A stretch of DNA of 31,922 nucleotides from Avimonas intestinalis (GCA_904380375.1 CAJFID010000030.1:1-31922); one strand, 5' to 3'. Positions 16,755-26,164 are shown, numbered from the stretch's first letter. Numbers and translations: made by a program. The notes: generated by a model from the letters alone, not told the origin.

Positions 16755-17168
16755 ATGAAAATCGCTGTCACTTATGAAAACGGGCAGGTATTCCAGCACT
16801 TCGGGCATACGCAAGCCTTCCTGATCGCCCAGACGCAGGGGGATTCCTATACGACCGCCCTCCTCAATGCCCAGGGGAGCGGGCACGGCGCGCTGGCGTC
16901 GCTGCTCAGGCAGAACGGCGTGGACGTGCTGATCTGCGGCGGCATCGGCGGCGGGGCCAAGGCGGCGCTTGAGCAGGCGGGCATCGCGCTGGTCGCGGGT
17001 GCGTCCGGCAATGCGGAGGAGCAGGTGCGCGCCTACCTGGCCGGCACCCTGCAGAACAACCCCGCCGTCACCTGCACCCATCACGGCCAGGAGGAAGGCC
17101 ATGCCTGCGGGGATCACGGCTGCGGCGGCCATCACCACGGGGACGGCCATGCCTGCGGGCGGCATTGA
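16755..17168 (+). CDS. NifX/NifB-like (dinitrogenase cofactor family) protein
   Basis: The 137-residue protein has the compact alpha/beta fold of the Nif3-unrelated NifX/NafY/NifB C-terminal family. It begins KIAVTYENGQVFQHFGHT, followed by LLRQNGVDVLICGGIGGGAK and GIALVAGASGNAEEQV. These proteins bind Fe-S or Fe-Mo-type clusters. In organisms without nitrogenase they are orphan iron-sulfur carriers. The tail (HACGDHGCGGHHHGDGHACG) is rich in His and Cys and looks like a metal store or carrier. It lies between the DUF134 gene and the dehydrogenase, with only 12 bases to the latter, so it is one transcription unit. No nitrogenase gene is in the window. Confidence 0.88.
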   Translation: MKIAVTYENGQVFQHFGHTQAFLIAQTQGDSYTTALLNAQGSGHGALASLLRQNGVDVLICGGIGGGAKAALEQAGIALVAGASGNAEEQVRAYLAGTLQNNPAVTCTHHGQEEGHACGDHGCGGHHHGDGHACGRH

Positions 17169-17180
17169 CGGGGGCTCGCC

Positions 17181-18233
17181 GTGGACAAGACGATGATGGC
17201 GCTGGTGTACAAGGGGACGGGCCGCGCCGTCCTTGAGGAGCGCCCCGTCCCCGCCCTGCAGGATGCGCGGGACGCGGTGGTGCGGGTGACGCTTTCGACC
17301 ATCTGCACCAGCGACCTGCACATCCTGCGCGGCGCGGTGCCTCGGGCCAAGGCGGACACCGTGCTCGGCCATGAATTCGTCGGCGAGGTGGTGCAGGCCG
17401 GCTCCGCCCTGACCGGGCTGCGGCCCGGCGACCGGGTAGCGGCCAACTGCATCACCTTCTGCGGGGACTGCTGGTTCTGCCGCCGGGGGTTTATCAACAA
17501 CTGCGAGCGGGGCGGCTGGGAGCTTGGCTGCCGCATAGACGGCTGCCAGGCGGAATACGTCCGCGTCCCCTTCGCCGACCAGGGGCTGACCCGCATCCCG
17601 GACGGGGTGAGCGATGAGAACGCCCTCTTCCTGGGGGATATCCTGTCCAGCGGCTATTTTGGGGCGGAGCTGTGCGAAATCCGTCCCGGGGACACGGTGG
17701 CGGTGATCGGCGCCGGGCCGGTGGGGCTGTGCGCGATGGCGTGCGCCGCCCTCTTTGGGGCGGGGCGGGTGATCGCCCTGGATGTGGACGAGAGCCGGCT
17801 GGCCGTCGCCAAGGCGCAGGGGCTCTGCACCGATGCGGTCAACCCCGCGCGGGAGGACGCAGCCCGGCGGGTGCTGGAGCTGACCGGCCGGGGCGCGGAC
17901 GGGGTGATTGAGGCCGCCGGGGGAGAGGATACCTTTGAGACGGCGTGGAGGATCGCCCGCCCCAACGCGGTGGTGGCACTGGTCGCGATGTACGAGCGGG
18001 ACCAGACGTTCCCCCTGCCGCGGATGTACGGCAAAAACCTGATTTTCAAGACCGGCGGGGTGGACGCCGTCCACTGCAGCCGGCTGATGGAGCTGATCCG
18101 GGCAGGGAGGCTGAACACCGGCTTCCTGATTACCCACCGGGGCCCCCTCAACCGCATCCTGGAGGGCTACCGCGTGTTTGAGGGGCGGCAGGACGGCTGC
18201 CTGAAGTGGGCGGTCACTCCCTATGAGCGGTGA
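17181..18233 (+). CDS. Zinc-dependent alcohol dehydrogenase (MDR superfamily)
   Basis: The 350-residue enzyme oxidises or reduces an alcohol, aldehyde or ketone with NAD(P)H. Catalytic zinc ligands are visible as ICTSDLH (Cys) and GHEFVGEVV (His, Glu). A structural zinc loop is CITFCGDCWFCRRGFINNC, with four cysteines. The Rossmann motif is VAVIGAGPVGLCAM, and the Asp in VIALDVDESRL suggests NAD preference. I start it at the GTG at 17181, 12 bases after the NifX-like stop. The Shine-Dalgarno (GGGGG) is weak. Later in-frame ATGs would cost only a few residues. The substrate cannot be inferred; the pairing with a metal-cluster protein is typical of this operon type. Confidence 0.92.
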   Translation: MDKTMMALVYKGTGRAVLEERPVPALQDARDAVVRVTLSTICTSDLHILRGAVPRAKADTVLGHEFVGEVVQAGSALTGLRPGDRVAANCITFCGDCWFCRRGFINNCERGGWELGCRIDGCQAEYVRVPFADQGLTRIPDGVSDENALFLGDILSSGYFGAELCEIRPGDTVAVIGAGPVGLCAMACAALFGAGRVIALDVDESRLAVAKAQGLCTDAVNPAREDAARRVLELTGRGADGVIEAAGGEDTFETAWRIARPNAVVALVAMYERDQTFPLPRMYGKNLIFKTGGVDAVHCSRLMELIRAGRLNTGFLITHRGPLNRILEGYRVFEGRQDGCLKWAVTPYER

Positions 18234-18319
18234 GCGGGCGTTCCCTCTGCGGCGCAGGCATGGTTTTCCTTCCCCGCTGGTAAGCCGGAGCGAACAGCAC
18301 CCAATAGGCGGCAAGGCCG

Positions 18320-18357
18320 AAAGAAGGAGGAAGCACGCAAGTGCTTCCTCCTTCTTT
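18320..18357 (+). terminator. Terminator of the dehydrogenase operon
   Basis: A 17-bp perfect stem (18320-18336 with 18341-18357) closes a GCAA loop, with A-rich left and T-rich right ends. Confidence 0.9.
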
Positions 18358-18728
18358 GCTGGGGAGGAGCATCGGAAGGAAGCCGAAACGTACCGCGCTC
18401 GGCCTGTGCCTCGCCAGCGAATCTGTTTTGGCTATAGCGTCCACAAGGCTCCCACAGGGGAATATTATAAATATATAATAAATTAAGAATAAAATAAAAA
18501 GAACAATATCGAGAATAAATAATAAAATTATATTGACAATTTGCCATTAATTCTGTAAAATTACCTTTGCAAGGCGGAAAACGTCCTTCTCTGAATCCAT
18601 GGAAAACAGGCGCTGAAGTGTTAATGGTTTAAATTTATACTAAAAATATAATAAATTTGAACCGAACAAAACAAGATGCAAAGGCCCGGACGTTTGCCGC
18701 CGGAATTTTATTTTGGGAGGATGGTAAC
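18358..18728 (+). promoter_or_regulatory. AT-rich island with strong promoter
   Basis: From about 18460 to 18660 the sequence is far richer in A+T than its surroundings and holds no gene. TTGACA (18533-18538), 17 bp and TAAAAT (18556-18561) form a near-consensus promoter, about 165 bp before the surface-protein start. A second TATAAT lies at 18647-18652. A+T upstream of a promoter may act as an UP element, and the long leader could carry regulation. Confidence 0.7.
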
Positions 18729-19583
18729 ATGAAAAAAGCCCTGGCAATGACGGCGGTATTGGCGCTTTCCTTGGGGATGCTGGCTTCGGCGGCTCCGGCG
18801 GTCAAGGAAGAGATCACGGCGGCGGCCGGTACCCCGACGGTGGACGGCACAATCGGCGCGGACGAGTGGTCGGCCGCTGAGGAACTGGTTATCACCAGTG
18901 AAAACGCGAAAGTGACCAATGGCGACGGCTCAACACCCGGCATTGAAAAGGCCGTGTACAAGTTCCAGTGGGACGAGGAATTCCTGTACCTCCTTGAAGT
19001 GCGCACTGATACCGCCCTGGAATTTGCAGCGGGCGACGAGCAGCTCTTTTTGTCCGATTCCACCCTGTTCTTCATCTCCCGCGATGGGATCAGCGATGTC
19101 AAGGACCGCCTCGATTTCCAGTATACGGCCAAAAAGACGGAGGACGAGGGTGCCTACATCGTCTACCGCACCGATGAGGCTGGCCAAGTGTACACCACCG
19201 AGGGGCTGAAGTCCCAGGTGGCCGCTACGGTTGACGGCAATACGGCGACGATTGAGGCCAAGCTGGCCTGGTCCGAAATGAAGGACGTTACCCCCGGCGA
19301 TAATGTGAAGGTCCGGGTCGGCATCATTGACAGCGACACCAATCCCACGGGCAAGGGGACCAAATTCGGCGGCCAGCTGGAATGGTGCTGGACGGCCAAC
19401 GGCACAGATTTGGATAAGACCGCGGCGGTGCTGACGCTGGCCCCGGCCGGCGGCGAGACCGGCGGCGAAGGGGATGCCCCGGCCGCGAATCCCGAAACCG
19501 GCGTAGCGCCGGCCGGCGCGGGGGCGCTCCTGCTGGCGGCGGCCGCCGGGGCGGTGGTCTGGATCGCCCGCAGGAAGAAGTAA
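18729..19583 (+). CDS. Secreted CBM9-like protein with C-terminal sorting signal
   Basis: The 284-residue protein starts with a signal peptide (MKKALAMTAVLALSLGMLASAA). The domain that follows opens GTPTVDGTIGADEWSAAEELV, split as GTPTVDGTIGA and DEWSAAEELV. With its FQWDEEFLYLLEVRTDT strands this resembles CBM9/DOMON-like carbohydrate- or haem-binding sandwich folds. Near the C-terminus NPETG is followed by a hydrophobic helix and RRKK. This is the order of an LPXTG-type sorting signal, so sortase attachment to the cell wall is likely. GGGAGG precedes the ATG at 18729. The ligand is not evident. Glycan capture would fit the family and the gut-type genome but is inference. Confidence 0.85.
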   Translation: MKKALAMTAVLALSLGMLASAAPAVKEEITAAAGTPTVDGTIGADEWSAAEELVITSENAKVTNGDGSTPGIEKAVYKFQWDEEFLYLLEVRTDTALEFAAGDEQLFLSDSTLFFISRDGISDVKDRLDFQYTAKKTEDEGAYIVYRTDEAGQVYTTEGLKSQVAATVDGNTATIEAKLAWSEMKDVTPGDNVKVRVGIIDSDTNPTGKGTKFGGQLEWCWTANGTDLDKTAAVLTLAPAGGETGGEGDAPAANPETGVAPAGAGALLLAAAAGAVVWIARRKK

Positions 19584-19621
19584 CGGCGAACCAATCAAAG
19601 CAAGTAACAAGTAAACGGTAG

Positions 19622-19657
19622 AAGGATCCGGGCAGCATGCTGCCCGGATCCTTTTTG
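19622..19657 (+). terminator. Terminator of the surface-protein gene
   Basis: A perfect 32-base palindrome (16-bp arms, 19622-19637 with 19638-19653) is followed by TTTT. No unpaired loop is present on paper, so the tip bases will open. Confidence 0.88.
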
Positions 19658-20037
19658 GTGCGCCGTCCCTGGCATGGTTTCCGTTGGTTCTTCTGCTTTG
19701 GATGCTTCCTACGGCTCCACTGGCGGGGATTCCGCTTCCTCTCGCGCGGAGCCTGCACCCGTCCAGCGCCACGGCCACTTCCTCCCGGCTCCGGATGCGC
19801 AGGAAGCCCCGGGCAGCAGGGGTAGCGGAGAAAGCGGTCATCCAAAACATGGTTTCCGTCTCAGCCGGCGTCAGCGCCAGCGTGATGCCGAGGTACTCGT
19901 ACAGGACGCGGTTTCCGGCCTGCCCAGTCATATCCCCGCGCGCACACATGCTCCGTCGGGCCGTCAAAGACCGTTTTTGCGGTGAGGCGGATATCTGCGG
20001 CGCGGGTACAGGGCCGTCCGGGATTCCGTCCCGGCCC
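19656..20037 (-). other. Gene-poor gap, possible decayed reading frame
   Basis: A minus-strand frame beginning at ATG 19931 reads plausibly for about 60 codons (AGNRVLYEYLGITLALT, then AETETMFWMTAFSA), with third positions rich in G/C. It has no useful ribosome binding site and no stop before the terminator palindrome, and it then runs antisense through the surface-protein gene. It may be a remnant. I see nothing else firm here. Confidence 0.25.
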
Positions 20038-21642
<1,605 letters not shown>

Positions 21643-21976
21643 GTCGATTCCTCCATGTCTGGCTGGATTGCGGGCGGCGGGAGAGGCTGTCCGCCCAACT
21701 ATTAACCATACCATTTTTTCCCGCGCTGCGCAAGCCCCATCCGCGCCGCGCGGGGAGTTTCTTTCCCGGCCGGCTCCCGACGGACGCTCCAACGCATGGA
21801 GACGGCATTCTGGCCGGCCATTCCGCCGCCCGTCCGCATAATCGTCCTTGCCGCCGCATAGGTATAAAGCGTAAACCTTGATGAGGCAGGCGGACGTGGG
21901 GGAGAGGCGGAGACGGCGGAAGGGGCCGCCGGGGCCCTGCGGGGATCCGGCCTGTGGGAAAGGGAGAGTGGTCAGT

Positions 21977-22126
21977 GTGAAAGGGGCCGTAGAGGAACGG
22001 GCAATTGAGCTGGGCGAGTATATCATTGAAAACAACGCGACGGTTCGCGCCGCCGCCGGGAAGTTCCATATATCCAAATCCACCGTACATACAGTAGTAA
22101 CAATATGGAACGCTTTTGGTGGATGA
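21977..22126 (+). CDS. spoIIID: SpoIIID, 5' part of a split gene
   Basis: The GTG at 21977, with a loose GGGAG upstream, gives 49 residues. The first 38 match the mother-cell regulator SpoIIID: EERAIELGEYIIENNATVR, then the helix-turn-helix AAAGKFHISKSTVH. Family members continue KDVTERLP..N, then an HIRGG segment, to about 85-95 residues. Here the text changes after VH to TVVTIWNAFGG and stops. The break lies inside the recognition helix. The downstream sequence is AT-richer and belongs to the accessory block. SpoIIID controls mother-cell genes including sigK in Bacillus. A reversible interruption is possible, as for sigK; simple truncation or an assembly join is the alternative. Confidence 0.8.
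   Translation: MKGAVEERAIELGEYIIENNATVRAAAGKFHISKSTVHTVVTIWNAFGG
22086..22093. other. Junction of spoIIID with the right element (candidate att site)
   Basis: SpoIIID homology ends at codon 38, whose CAT occupies 22088-22090. TACATA covers 22086-22091, the same hexamer as at the sigK break. The precise crossover cannot be set without the far end. Confidence 0.5.
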
Positions 22127-22150
22127 TTCAATAACGGATATATATGCAGG

Positions 22151-22198
22151 AAACGAGGCAGGTTCTTTCACGCCGTAAAGGCAGAACCTGCCTCGTTT
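22151..22198. terminator. Bidirectional terminator after the spoIIID fragment
   Basis: A 16-bp stem (22151-22166 with 22182-22197) is flanked by A and T runs. It lies between the spoIIID fragment and the convergent ATP-binding gene and can serve both. Confidence 0.85.
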
Positions 22199-22208
22199 TT
22201 GTCTCACT

Positions 22209-23522
22209 TTACTCCGCCCGGTACCGGGTGTTCCGGCCGTCTCCCTCTTTTATCAGCAGGCCGGCATCCGCCATCTCCTTGAGCAGCGCAATACAGCGGG
22301 ACAGACTGAGGCCAAGATAGTCCTCCAACTCCCGGCGGGTAAAGGAGCCCTGTTTGCGGGCCAGCTCCAGCACCATACGATGCTGCGGCTTTATATCCGA
22401 CGGTTCCGAGGCTTCCGGCTTTGGGAGCGCCGTCCCATAATGCCGGTTGGGCAGTATCGTCCGGAAAGCGCCGTCCACCGGCTCCACTGTCGGCTGTACG
22501 GGCGCCCCCGCATAGCTGCTGAAGATCTTGCCGATTCCCGTCCCATACGCCTCAATCAGCTTCATCCGGTAAAACAGGGCGGTCAGCCGCTCATTTCGGG
22601 ATTGCGAGACGCCCACCAGAATGGCCTCCTTCGTCAGTCCCGGCACCAGGCCGCCCAGGGAGATGAACTCCATCCGATCCTCATAGAGATTCACCTGCGT
22701 GCTGCCGCTGAAACTGTAATCCCGGTGCGCCACGGCGTTGAGCAGCGCCTCCCGCACGGCCTCCGGCGGATAATCCCGCTCATCCACCCGCTCCAGCCCC
22801 TCCAGGGTGGCCCTGGTCTGATTATGATAGTCGATATAGCTGTAAACGTCCTGAATCTGCTGTAAGAGAGAGCCGTGGAACTCCCGCCTGTCCCGGAATA
22901 CCTGCTTGTCCGTTCCCTGGAACACCGCGACTTTCAAGGACTGCGGGCACTGCTCCGACAGAAGCAGCCCCAGGTTGGTGTACAATCCGTCCTCGCCGAG
23001 GATACCCAGCGTTTTCTGCTGCGCCTCGCCGAATTCCAGTTTGCGGCGCTCCATTTCCTGCTGCAGAGTGTGAAAGGTCAAGTCCTGGATCAGCGAGCGG
23101 TTCCGTTCAAAAGAGGCCCCGTCGGTTTCCCGGATCATCCGCCGGATGGCTTCCTCGGAAGCGGGGACCGAAGAGCTGCCCTGCCGCACAAAGACGCCCG
23201 ACGGCTTTAACCCTTTGTCAGTCAGATAATAGGGACAGGCCGTGCCCTTCTGCACCTCGATCCGGACGACCGGCTTTCCTTCCAGTTCTTCCACAGCGGC
23301 TGAGGTAAACAGGGTCACGTCAGGACGGATGGCGTCCCGAATGGCATTGGTAGCCTGCTGGAGGACTTCGTCCGGATTTGTCAGCCCAACGACCGTCCCG
23401 TCGTTTTCCACGCCGATATACAGGGTACCGCCTGCCGTGTTGGCAAAGGCGATCACTTCCTTTTTGATGTCCGGTACATACCGCCCTTTCAACTCCACGC
23501 TGTTTCCTTCTGCAAGCGCCAT
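22209..23522 (-). CDS. AlbA_2/Schlafen-type ATP-binding protein with C-terminal winged helix
   Basis: The 437-residue protein begins with the AlbA_2 domain: SVELKGRYVPDIKKEVIAFA, NTAGGTLYIGVENDGTVVGL. The C-terminal ATPase-like part (about residues 250-360) reads PPEAVREALLNAVAHRDYS, RMEFISLGGLVPG, RNERLTALFYRM and EAYGTGIGKI. A winged-helix tail (TRRELEDYLGLSLSRCIALL) suggests DNA binding. Such proteins are frequent in mobile elements and are usually annotated as transcriptional regulators; none is understood well enough to name a target. The start at 23522 follows GGAG at eight bases and removes a poor extension. It is the first complete gene after the spoIIID break. Confidence 0.88.
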   Translation of the reverse strand: MALAEGNSVELKGRYVPDIKKEVIAFANTAGGTLYIGVENDGTVVGLTNPDEVLQQATNAIRDAIRPDVTLFTSAAVEELEGKPVVRIEVQKGTACPYYLTDKGLKPSGVFVRQGSSSVPASEEAIRRMIRETDGASFERNRSLIQDLTFHTLQQEMERRKLEFGEAQQKTLGILGEDGLYTNLGLLLSEQCPQSLKVAVFQGTDKQVFRDRREFHGSLLQQIQDVYSYIDYHNQTRATLEGLERVDERDYPPEAVREALLNAVAHRDYSFSGSTQVNLYEDRMEFISLGGLVPGLTKEAILVGVSQSRNERLTALFYRMKLIEAYGTGIGKIFSSYAGAPVQPTVEPVDGAFRTILPNRHYGTALPKPEASEPSDIKPQHRMVLELARKQGSFTRRELEDYLGLSLSRCIALLKEMADAGLLIKEGDGRNTRYRAE

Positions 23523-23626
23523 CGTTCTGTCTCCTATCTTATATCTGCTTCTAACACTGATAGTATCACAAAATAAGATGGAAAGCAAGTAGATTCTCTC
23601 TGCGTTTTTCGACCGACTTTGCGTAT

Positions 23627-23656
23627 TAAAACAGCCGGCGCTTTCGCGCCGGCTGT
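23627..23656 (-). terminator. Terminator of the CpXC operon
   Basis: An 11-bp perfect stem (23631-23641 with 23646-23656) is followed on the minus strand by TTTTAAT, about 20 bases after the CpXC stop. Confidence 0.85.
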
Positions 23657-23675
23657 CATATCATACTCCGCCTTC

Positions 23676-24305
23676 TCAAACCAAATGATGATACGGCTCT
23701 TTCTTTCGCTGCTTCTGCGCCCAGGCGTCGTCCACCGTCCGGAACACATCATGGAGCGGGCTCCCCAGCTTCTGGGTGACGCACCAGTTATAGAACCGCC
23801 CCAGGTCATAAGCCGTATACCCGCCGCTTTCCCCTTCACGGAAGCTCTCAAACAGGAAATGCCCCCGGTCAATGCAGCGAAAGTACAGCGCCGTGTCCTC
23901 CGGCGCTCCCCTGAGCACCAGGTCGCCCACGACAAACGGCTTCATCATGGCGATGGCCCGGTCGTCCAGCCCCTGCTCCAGAATCAGGATCTTCTCGATG
24001 AACTCCTCCGGCGTCCTGGTAAGGCGCAGGAGATACCCCTGGCCCTTCAGGTCTCTCGGCACGTCGATTTTACGGTCGTCGCAGTAAAACACCATGAACC
24101 GCCGGTTCATGTCGTGGTACAGGCAGGGATACCAGACGGCTTCCTTGTGCCCGCAGTGGGGACAAGTCCACGCAAAGAGGGATTCGTCCTTGACCTTGTC
24201 CGCCAGTTCCCGGTTCCGCTCCGTGTTGACGGAATCCCATACGATATAGTCCCCCTTGCGGCCGCAGCGGGAGCAGGGGATAAATTCGGTATGACAGGAT
24301 GACAT
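23676..24305 (-). CDS. CpXC-domain zinc protein
   Basis: The 209-residue protein has the CpXC domain: an N-terminal IPCSRCGRKGDYIVWDSVN and a second pair TCPHCGHKEAVWYPCLYHDMNRRFMVFY, given here as TCPHCGHKEAVWYP and LYHDMNRRFMVFY. The two Cys pairs should bind one zinc. The C-terminal half (GGYTAYDLGRFYNWCV and onward) is not assigned. AAAGGAGGGA precedes the ATG at 24305, and the upstream 93-residue ORF ends 14 bases before it, so the two form an operon. The family function is unknown. Confidence 0.85.
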   Translation of the reverse strand: MSSCHTEFIPCSRCGRKGDYIVWDSVNTERNRELADKVKDESLFAWTCPHCGHKEAVWYPCLYHDMNRRFMVFYCDDRKIDVPRDLKGQGYLLRLTRTPEEFIEKILILEQGLDDRAIAMMKPFVVGDLVLRGAPEDTALYFRCIDRGHFLFESFREGESGGYTAYDLGRFYNWCVTQKLGSPLHDVFRTVDDAWAQKQRKKEPYHHLV

Positions 24306-24319
24306 AAGCTCTCCCTCCT

Positions 24320-24601
24320 TTACTGCGCCAGGGCCTTGCCCGCAAGTTTTCTGCCCAGAAGGGCGGAGGTTTCCGGCTTACGGGAGCTTGCAGGGTGGCC
24401 CTTCAAGTGTCTGTTCAGCAGGCGGGAGCGCCGCTCTTTTGACAGTTCGGGAGCATGGCCCTTCTTCCCAGCCTTGCCTTGGCGCTGAAGGAACTCCTCT
24501 TTTATGCCTTCCGGCAGGGGCCGCCTGCCCTGCTCCTTCTTGTCCTGTGCTAAACGCCGCTTGGCGTGATCCTCTTTTAATACACATGGTAAACTCCCCA
24601 T
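24320..24601 (-). CDS. Small basic protein upstream of CpXC gene
   Basis: The 93-residue product is highly basic (KKGHAPELSKERRSRLLNRH, GHPASSRKPETSALLGRKL). Third codon positions are strongly G/C, and the stop lies 14 bases before the CpXC start, both supporting a real gene. The start is unclear. The ATG at 24601 lacks a ribosome binding site, and the first 20 or so codons (EDHAKRRLAQDK) run antisense through the partial repeat copy at 24541-24574, so the N-terminus may derive from the repeat or be misassigned. A neighbouring frame has a better GGGGAG-ATG (24585) but poorer codon use. Function is unknown; nucleic-acid binding is only suggested by charge. Confidence 0.6.
   Translation of the reverse strand: MGSLPCVLKEDHAKRRLAQDKKEQGRRPLPEGIKEEFLQRQGKAGKKGHAPELSKERRSRLLNRHLKGHPASSRKPETSALLGRKLAGKALAQ
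24541..24574 (+). repeat. Repeat copy D (right end only)
   Basis: TGTCCTGTGC, AAACGCCGCTTGGCGTG and a following CCTC match the right arm of copies A-C. The left arm is absent. It overlaps the 5' end of the minus-strand basic-protein gene. Confidence 0.65.
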
Positions 24602-24779
24602 TCAAAGAACGTATAAGAGATTTAAAAAGAAATCTGCCCTGTCCCACTTTTGCCCCAAGGTGATCGGGTATGCTTATGTAAAGAGCGGATAATATACCGC
24701 ATATTCCCTGCCGCCTCTTCCAAAAGGCATGAAAGCCGCATATCCGTACCAAGCCACAAGAATCGAAAGGAGCCGAATC

Positions 24780-25445
24780 ATGAAAACGCAAAACAGTGCT
24801 TATGGCCGCCTGCTATACAAGGACAATCCCTCTACCTTTGATGCAAAATTTGTTATTCCGCTTATCCTCCGGGAAATGAAACAGTTGAAAATATTGCTGG
24901 AATACCACAGACACGGCTGGTCGGATAACAGCGGGCTCTATGAGTACCGTCGTATAAACAGGCTGAGAGAGTATCTGGACAGGGCTTACACCTTGGCCGG
25001 TTCTGCTTATACGCTTTCTCCCTCGGAGGAAAGCACCAAACGGTTTGACGAGCGGTTTCCCGAGATACAGCGGATAACCCTTCGGATTATGCCGAGCTTT
25101 AGTCTCGGGAAATGCTTTGCGGTCAGCTTTAAGGAGGGAACTGCCGTTTTGAAACAGTCTGACTGCTTCAATGGTTCTGAAAAAGCGTGGATCGCTTCCA
25201 AAGAAGACTTCCTGAGCAGGCTGCATAACCTGCATATCGGCGAATGGTCGCCGGTTTATTCGCCTGAACATTTCGGCTATAGCGTATATGACGGGATACA
25301 GTGGGAGGCGGAATTTCAATATGCCCGGGGAAACACGTGCAGCTTTAGAGGCAGTAACGATTACCCGTACAATTTTCATGAGTTTATCCGTCTGCTTGAA
25401 CCGGAAAAACAAGAGGCGTTCGTGTGGACGGAACGCATAGGATAA
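24780..25445 (+). CDS. Hypothetical protein, 221 aa
   Basis: I do not recognise the family. The protein is soluble. A helical first half (FVIPLILREMKQLKILLEY, then YRRINRLREYLDRAYTL) is followed by a strand-rich second half (FSLGKCFAVSFKEG, EWSPVYSPEHFGYSVYDG). It ends FIRLLEPEKQEAFVW, which resembles the tiny LLALLEPE ORFs that follow repeats A and B. AAAGGAG before the ATG at 24780 makes the start secure. It is the first plus-strand gene of the cassette-like block and is divergent from the CpXC operon. Codon use is more AT-rich than in the core. Confidence 0.7.
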   Translation: MKTQNSAYGRLLYKDNPSTFDAKFVIPLILREMKQLKILLEYHRHGWSDNSGLYEYRRINRLREYLDRAYTLAGSAYTLSPSEESTKRFDERFPEIQRITLRIMPSFSLGKCFAVSFKEGTAVLKQSDCFNGSEKAWIASKEDFLSRLHNLHIGEWSPVYSPEHFGYSVYDGIQWEAEFQYARGNTCSFRGSNDYPYNFHEFIRLLEPEKQEAFVWTERIG

Positions 25446-25523
25446 AGATACAGTGCATACACGCCCGGCCGGTCTCGTTGGGCCACCGACTCTCACACAG
25501 AAGCCGGCGGGACATGAGAAAGG

Positions 25524-25940
25524 ATGATTAGGATGGTGGTATGCCCTACTTACACACTGCCGAGGTGCTTTTGTCGTATTATACAGTACCGTAAGCGGCA
25601 GCTTTGGGAAGAATCAAAGACACATTGGAAAGACGAGTCCTATTGCCGTCAGGCGGTCGCTGCCGCCCTAAAGACGGCAGAAGGCGTGGAAGCGGGCGAC
25701 CGGGACTTACAGGATGAGTTGAAAGAAAAATATGCGGCGCTTCTCCCCAAACTGCCGATAGTAGTTATTACATCACCCGTTCCACCGCTCTCTCCTCTGA
25801 TTCCCGTCCCTTCTCCGGGGAAAATCCGCACGTATGCGGAATATATGCAAAAAACGCCGTGCCGTCTTCCGTATCGGAAGAAACGCACGCAGGTGCTGCT
25901 GGAGCTGCTGTTCTATGCAGAACCTGGAAAAACAAGATAA
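25524..25940 (+). CDS. Small hypothetical protein, possibly frameshifted
   Basis: The most protein-like part runs from about 25590 (YRKRQLWEESKTHWKDES, AAALKTAEGVEAGDRDLQDE) through a Pro-rich stretch to KIRTYAEYMQK. Its upstream codons (TYTLPRCFCRIIQY) look unnatural. The adjacent frame has a better beginning at ATG 25541, with AGGATGG upstream (MPYLHTAEVLLSYYTVP, then stop at 25592-25594). A single frameshift near 25585 would join them into one natural-looking protein. A sequencing error, a mutation or recoding could all explain it. Family and function are not recognised. It ends 20 bases before repeat A. Confidence 0.45.
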   Translation: MIRMVVCPTYTLPRCFCRIIQYRKRQLWEESKTHWKDESYCRQAVAAALKTAEGVEAGDRDLQDELKEKYAALLPKLPIVVITSPVPPLSPLIPVPSPGKIRTYAEYMQKTPCRLPYRKKRTQVLLELLFYAEPGKTR

Positions 25941-25959
25941 ACATACAGGCTCGTGTACA

Positions 25960-26164
25960 GAGGGATAATCCCAAAGCCACGCTAAGCGGCGCAGAACACA
26001 GCCCGCCCTGCCCGCTTTGCCTACGATGCCAGCACGGGGGACGGAGCGGACTTTATGTACCTGGTTGTCCTGTACCAAACGCCGCTTAGCGTGGCTCCTC
26101 TGTATGCCACATGAGCCGGGAGAAACTTCTGGCCCTGCTGGAACCGGAGGAGCGGGAACCATAA
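25960..26164 (+). repeat. Palindromic repeat copy A with tiny ORF
   Basis: After GAGGGATAATCCCAAA, a perfect 17-bp inverted repeat (25975-25991 with 26080-26096) encloses about 88 bases that contain smaller stems. The flank to 26164 is shared with copy B and holds a 17-codon ORF. The zincin gene starts 56 bases further on. Confidence 0.85.
26111..26164 (+). CDS. Tiny conserved ORF (17 aa), copy A
   Basis: It encodes MSREKLLALLEPEEREP. The copy after repeat B encodes MSRKELLALLEPEKQKQ. Several differences between the copies are synonymous and the rest are mostly conservative, but no convincing ribosome binding site was seen. It could be a leader peptide for the following gene or the tail of a lost gene. 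Confidence 0.35.
   Translation: MSREKLLALLEPEEREP

Noticed and set aside
16212..18314. 700-codon minus-strand frame opposite the dehydrogenase operon
   Set aside because: A shadow of three well-supported genes; its composition is dominated by Pro, Gly, Arg and His.
21643..21976. Extended N-terminus of RF3 or extra gene between prfC and spoIIID
   Set aside because: The in-frame extension is unlike any RF3, and GGAGG with TTG at 21642 gives the family length; nothing else here is protein-like.
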